Below the pieces are notes generated by a model. That model was not told where the DNA came from, did not search any database, and was given only the letters and a program-made list of their open reading frames with translations. Positions 12,690 to 15,879 of a stretch of 15,879 bases of DNA are shown here, in pieces (positions within the stretch are counted from its first letter, which is position 1; each line of letters begins with the position of its first letter). The translations under genes and the position numbers were made by a program. This stretch comes from G020350405 sp964513655 (lineage in GTDB: Bacteria > Planctomycetota > Phycisphaerae > Sedimentisphaerales > Anaerobacaceae), in assembly GCA_964513655.1 (NCBI GenBank), contig CAZENQ010000068.1, positions 1-15,879 on the forward strand, read 5' to 3'.

Positions 12690-13370
12690 ATGCTTTACTT
12701 AGTGGCGACACCGATTGGAAATCTATCTGATATCAGCCAGCGTGCGCTGAAGACGCTGCGGGAGGTGGATTATGTTGCGAGCGAGGATACGCGGAAGACA
12801 GGGAGGCTGCTGAAGCATTTTGATATCAGGTTGAAGAACCCGCAGATTTCTTTTCATGAGCACAATGAGCGGCGCGCGGGGCGGAAGATTACAAGTCTAC
12901 TTGAGGCGGGGAAGACTGTTGCGCTGGTTACGAACGCGGGGACGCCGGGGATATCAGACCCGGGGTTTCGGCTGGTTCGCGGTGCGATTGAGGCGGGAGT
13001 AGAGGTGACGATGATACCGGGGGCCACGGCGTTGGTTATGGCGGTGGTACTGTCCGGCCTAGCGGTGCATAGTTTTACGTTCCGAGGATATCCGCCGAGG
13101 ACAAGGGGAAAACGGCGGAACTTTCTGGTAGCGGACAAAGAATCGCCGCACACGCTTATCTATTACGAGAGTCCCTATCGGCTGAAGGCTTTTTTGGAAG
13201 ATGCGCTGGTGGTTCTGGGCGACCGACGGGCGGCAGTGGCCAAGGAACTTACGAAGGTCTTCGAATCGGTGAAACGCGGGCGTTTGAGCGAGCTTTTGGC
13301 GGAGCTTGAAGACAAGCCCAAGGGCGAATACGTTATTGTGATTGAAGGAGCCAGAGAGAGCAAGACTTGA
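12690..13370 (+). CDS. rsmI: 16S rRNA (cytidine-1402-2'-O)-methyltransferase RsmI
   Basis: This tetrapyrrole-methylase-fold enzyme adds the 2'-O-methyl to C1402 in the decoding centre of 16S rRNA. Recognised blocks are LYLVATPIGNLSDIS at the N-terminus, ASEDTRKTGRLL, FHEHNE, LVTNAGTPGISDPG (usually SDAGTPLISDPG), VTMIPGATALV, FRGYPP and YYESPYRL. At 226 residues it lacks the C-terminal tail of longer RsmI proteins such as that of E. coli, as many RsmI proteins do. It lies two bases after rsmE, so two modifications of the 16S decoding region are produced from one message. Confidence 0.95.
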   Translation: MLYLVATPIGNLSDISQRALKTLREVDYVASEDTRKTGRLLKHFDIRLKNPQISFHEHNERRAGRKITSLLEAGKTVALVTNAGTPGISDPGFRLVRGAIEAGVEVTMIPGATALVMAVVLSGLAVHSFTFRGYPPRTRGKRRNFLVADKESPHTLIYYESPYRLKAFLEDALVVLGDRRAAVAKELTKVFESVKRGRLSELLAELEDKPKGEYVIVIEGARESKT

Positions 13371-13511
13371 AAAGCAGTTCTATTGGATTCGGAAGATTTC
13401 TGTTGGCGTGTTAGTCCGCTTGATATTTTGGGTTGGTTATAGTGAAAGTCAGAAGCGGAAGCGGTGAACTGGTGGGATTTATGACGGTGCAGTGATAGTA
13501 TGCAGCTTTTG

Positions 13512-14378
13512 TTAGCGGCGTAGACAAACTTTTCGGAGGGCTCTATCAAAGCTGGTGATATATGCAATGCAGACTGAGTAGGTGATAGCCCAGGGGAGGT
13601 CGAACCAGTAGTGACAAGAAAGAAGAATGACAAGAACGGAGATTGAGGCGAAGATAATCTCGCCGAGGGTTGCATCTGTGTCGCTGACATAGTCGCCGTC
13701 GAGGTCATCTTCTACAACAACGTGCTCGAATTTCAGGATTAAAAGGCCGGCATAGATTAAGTTCCAAAGTGCGACAATGGACCAGAGGATGTGCGTTGCA
13801 GCCTTTAAAATTAGCCAGCCCGCATAGAGACCTGTTACAGCACTGATAGCAACAGCGAAGAACAACATTGTAGCTTTTTCAGGGAAGGCCTTGCGTCTTG
13901 TGCTGAAAGCATGGAAGACAGAGAGGACCAGGCCCACGGAGAACGGCAGAAACAAAAAAATCACACCGAGAGAAGTTGCCCAAGGATTTCCTGCGCACAA
14001 GCGCGAAACAAATGTGTGCAGGTCGCTGCGCATATTGTGAGCAACTGCGTACAGCAAGATGAACGCGAAGCTCATCACAAACAGAGTAGCTTCGGTAAAG
14101 TGCAGGTCAGCAAGACCTAAGCTTGCCGGGTCGGTGTCTTCTTGGAGGTCTTGCAGGATGCCTGACTGAGGCTGAACTTTGGAGTCTTTGACGCGAGATT
14201 TTGACGGAACCAGTGAAGGTTTTTTGTGTGGTCTGCGGAACCTGGTACGCATCGCAACGTATAGCGGGACGGGAACAACCAGTGGGTTAATGCACTTCGG
14301 ACACTTGAGTTTTTTTCCAGCGTCTTCGTTTGCGGCTTTGATTCTGCAGCCGCAGCTTTTGCATTGGAATCGGATCAT
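13512..14378 (-). CDS. Zinc-ribbon multi-pass membrane protein of unknown function
   Basis: The 288-residue protein begins with a four-Cys zinc ribbon, FQCKSCGCRIKAANEDAGKK then CPKC (Cys6, 9, 26, 29). This short module is one I associate with planctomycete proteins. A basic, probably disordered linker follows (about 45-90), then five or six hydrophobic helices from about residue 95 to the end, with an acidic loop EDDLDGDYVSDTD before the last pair. It is probably an inner-membrane protein with the ribbon in the cytoplasm. I chose the ATG at 14378 because the ribbon starts there. A TATAAT with an upstream TGC (extended -10) is 7 bases before it and no Shine-Dalgarno is seen, so the mRNA is probably leaderless. 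The upstream in-frame extension (to 14420) would lie across the promoter. The function is unknown. Confidence 0.8.
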   Translation of the reverse strand: MIRFQCKSCGCRIKAANEDAGKKLKCPKCINPLVVPVPLYVAMRTRFRRPHKKPSLVPSKSRVKDSKVQPQSGILQDLQEDTDPASLGLADLHFTEATLFVMSFAFILLYAVAHNMRSDLHTFVSRLCAGNPWATSLGVIFLFLPFSVGLVLSVFHAFSTRRKAFPEKATMLFFAVAISAVTGLYAGWLILKAATHILWSIVALWNLIYAGLLILKFEHVVVEDDLDGDYVSDTDATLGEIIFASISVLVILLSCHYWFDLPWAITYSVCIAYITSFDRALRKVCLRR

Positions 14379-14385
14379 GATCGCA

Positions 14386-14394
14386 ATTATAGCA
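14386..14394 (-). promoter_or_regulatory. Extended -10 of the zinc-ribbon membrane protein gene
   Basis: TGCTATAAT is read on the minus strand, with seven bases (TGCGATC) between it and the ATG at 14378. No good -35 is present at 17 bases, which an extended -10 can compensate. Confidence 0.5.
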
Positions 14395-14578
14395 GCAGTA
14401 CCAGCAAGATAACAGGGCATTCTGCAAAAAAGAGGTCTTCTGGGGCAGGATAGGCTGGTTACTTTAGAAGGTACAGCGGTGGAGCTAATAAATGAATTCG
14501 ATAGTAGAGAGGATTTTTAGGCCCTGGAGGGAGGATAGAGTGATGCTGCCGCGATGTTAGCGGAAGGCACGGGTGTTT

Positions 14579-15640
14579 TTACTGTATGGGGTAGGTTCGG
14601 GCTGGGCCGTCGCGGTTGATTGAGATTGTGAAGGTGCGTTTTTGGGGGTAGACGGAGGCTTTTATGTATCGGCCTTTTTGGGGGGCGTCGGCGTTGGCGA
14701 TAAATTCGGGATTGGTATTGCCCTGTGGGCCGTAGAGTGTATTGTAGTGAATCTGGTAGATGGCTTTTACGGAAGGCAGGGCCTTCAGGGTGCGGAATGC
14801 GTTGGGCTGGATGCCTTTCTTAGGGCCGTTCATCGCAACGCAGACCGTGGGGCTTAGAGCCTTAAGTAACAGTGGGTTGTTACTTTGGTCGAGGCCGTGG
14901 TGTGTTATCTGGTAGAGGTCGACTCTGCCGATGCGGTTAACGGGGTGAGCAAGATGGTGCTCGATGTTCCAAGTGATGTCGCCGCCGGCAAAGAACTTGA
15001 ATCGGCCGTAGGTAAGGACGAGGGCGATGCTGCGGGCGTTATCGGTGGTGTCGGGCTTTTTTATTTCGAAACCTGCCACAGGGGCATCGATATCGCCGTC
15101 GAAGCTTTCAATTAGCTTTTCCGCAGCGACGCAATGGAGGCGCATAGGTGGAATCTTTCCCGTGGGGTCGTTCTTTAAGGGGATATCTTTGCCAGCCCTG
15201 AGTGGTTGTGCCTGGCCCTGTGTCGTCTGAATGTATAGCGGATAGAGCCGCCTGAACCAGTCGGTGTTTCGTTCGTGTTCCGGAGGAGGCGCGCCTTTGT
15301 CTATAAAGTGGCGGACAGGGATTCTCTTGGATAGTTCGAGGATACCGCCGAAATGGTCGAGGTGGAAATGTGTTGTGAGAAGATAGTCAATCCGTTTTAG
15401 GCCGGCGTCTTCACAAGCCCGGTAGATACGGTCGACATCGCGGTGGAGGGGCTCACGGGAGCCTGTGTCGATAAGGATGGACTCTCCAAGCGGGGTGACG
15501 ATAAGCGTGGAGGCGCCGCCAGCCATGTCGAGAAAGTAGATATCGAGGGGCTTGTCGGCGTTGTCCGGCTCCGGCACGGTCAAACAACCAACGGCAATTA
15601 GGCCTAAGACTACGCTTAGTATCGCGAGGATTTGCCTCAT
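14579..15640 (-). CDS. Lipoprotein metallo-beta-lactamase-fold hydrolase (ComEC-C-terminal-like)
   Basis: The N-terminus is a lipoprotein signal: MRQ, a hydrophobic stretch, and AVGC with the lipidated Cys19. The protein is therefore probably anchored outside the cytoplasmic membrane. The MBL domain follows: IYFLDMAGGASTLIVTP, ILIDTGS, then the metal-binding THFHLDHFGG (His91, His93, Asp95, His96), FFAGGDI and ITHHG. This layout is like the hydrolase domain of ComEC/Rec2-type proteins, here free-standing at 353 residues with no membrane channel part. The substrate is unknown; nucleic acids or phosphodiesters are possible. The ATG at 15640 is used since it begins the signal peptide. A longer frame to 15703 runs into the terminator. 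The -10 is 8 bases before the ATG, so this is another likely leaderless gene. Confidence 0.87.
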   Translation of the reverse strand: MRQILAILSVVLGLIAVGCLTVPEPDNADKPLDIYFLDMAGGASTLIVTPLGESILIDTGSREPLHRDVDRIYRACEDAGLKRIDYLLTTHFHLDHFGGILELSKRIPVRHFIDKGAPPPEHERNTDWFRRLYPLYIQTTQGQAQPLRAGKDIPLKNDPTGKIPPMRLHCVAAEKLIESFDGDIDAPVAGFEIKKPDTTDNARSIALVLTYGRFKFFAGGDITWNIEHHLAHPVNRIGRVDLYQITHHGLDQSNNPLLLKALSPTVCVAMNGPKKGIQPNAFRTLKALPSVKAIYQIHYNTLYGPQGNTNPEFIANADAPQKGRYIKASVYPQKRTFTISINRDGPARTYPIQ

Positions 15641-15648
15641 ACGCGGAA

Positions 15649-15676
15649 ATGATAGCAGAACGGGGATTTTGTTCAA
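15649..15676 (-). promoter_or_regulatory. Promoter of the MBL lipoprotein gene
   Basis: On the minus strand TTGAAC (15671-15676, 4/6) is followed after 16 bases by TATCAT (15649-15654, 5/6), with TGC directly in front (extended -10). Transcription would start within a base or two of the ATG at 15640. The -35 lies just after the terminator hairpin. Confidence 0.5.
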
Positions 15677-15677
15677 T

Positions 15678-15718
15678 AAAAAAACCCTGTTGGTGAAGGC
15701 CAATACAGGGTTTTTTTT
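15678..15718 (-). terminator. Intrinsic terminator after 16S rRNA (bidirectional form)
   Basis: AACCCTGT (15683-15690) pairs with ACAGGGTT (15705-15712); TGG/CCA extends the stem past a two-base bulge around a six-base loop. Seven A lie on one side (15678-15684) and eight T on the other (15711-15718), so it can work on either strand. For the minus-strand 16S transcript it lies about 115 bases after the 3' end, and no tRNA or 23S lies between. Confidence 0.85.
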
Positions 15719-15786
15719 ATCTTAAACAAGCAACAGTTAAGCCAGCAACGAAAATGCCTGACATTTCACAGCCTGTTTGAATTAGG

Positions 15787-15804
15787 TTCCCGCTTTCGCG
15801 GGAA
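15787..15804. repeat. REP-like hairpin between 16S rRNA and its terminator
   Basis: TTCCCGC (15787-15793) and GCGGGAA (15798-15804) pair perfectly around TTTC, followed by TGACAAGC. The compact GC hairpin followed by a TGACA word looks like a dispersed intergenic repeat, not a terminator, as no T-run follows. Confidence 0.6.
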
Positions 15805-15828
15805 TGACAAGCTGTGTCTAAGTATATC

Positions 15829-15879
<51 letters not shown>

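Noticed and set aside
15641..15703. 21-codon extension of the MBL lipoprotein
   Set aside because: It starts inside the terminator hairpin and would bury the lipoprotein signal sequence.

Overview
The window looks like chromosomal DNA of an uncultured bacterium, most likely a planctomycete of the Phycisphaerae/Sedimentisphaerales kind. Four things point that way: a membrane-anchored Ser/Thr kinase with an extra N-terminal helical domain, a zinc-ribbon membrane protein, a small Cys-rich protein, and a 16S rRNA gene whose 3' end is followed by a terminator and a protein gene instead of a 23S gene. The 16S end carries the usual CCUCC anti-Shine-Dalgarno, and many genes have Shine-Dalgarno sites, but several appear to be leaderless. 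The taxonomic call is an inference.

Layout: 1-371 is a low-complexity intergenic stretch. 372-2859 (minus) holds an APH-fold phosphotransferase and a Ser/Thr kinase. 2860-3508 is a divergent intergenic region. 3509-5493 (plus) holds an isochorismatase-fold protein without the catalytic Cys, a seven-cysteine small protein, a repeat-rich gap and a single-domain response regulator. 5563-8128 (minus) is a restriction-modification-like island. 8230-11688 (minus) is an amino-sugar operon of a sodium:solute symporter, NagB and NagA. 11896-13370 (plus) holds rsmE and rsmI, two 16S rRNA methyltransferase genes 2 bases apart. 13512-15640 (minus) holds a zinc-ribbon membrane protein and a lipoprotein metallo-beta-lactamase-fold hydrolase. 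15835-15879 is the 3' end of 16S rRNA on the minus strand.

The part most worth attention is 5563-8128. A short HTH protein of the R-M controller (C-protein) type is preceded by a tandem operator that closely resembles known C-boxes. This operator overlaps the -35 of a promoter whose -10 lies 7 bases before the ATG, so the message is probably leaderless. The C gene is followed, with very short gaps, by a D12-class adenine methyltransferase, an AT-rich gene of unknown function (about 190 codons) and a second DNA methyltransferase. No recognisable endonuclease is present, so the unknown gene is the candidate effector. The island differs in base composition from its neighbours and lies between copies of a 12-base direct repeat.

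The amino-sugar operon would import a sugar and convert GlcNAc-6-phosphate to GlcN-6-phosphate and then fructose-6-phosphate. Its NagA consists of the catalytic barrel only. No sugar kinase is seen in the window.
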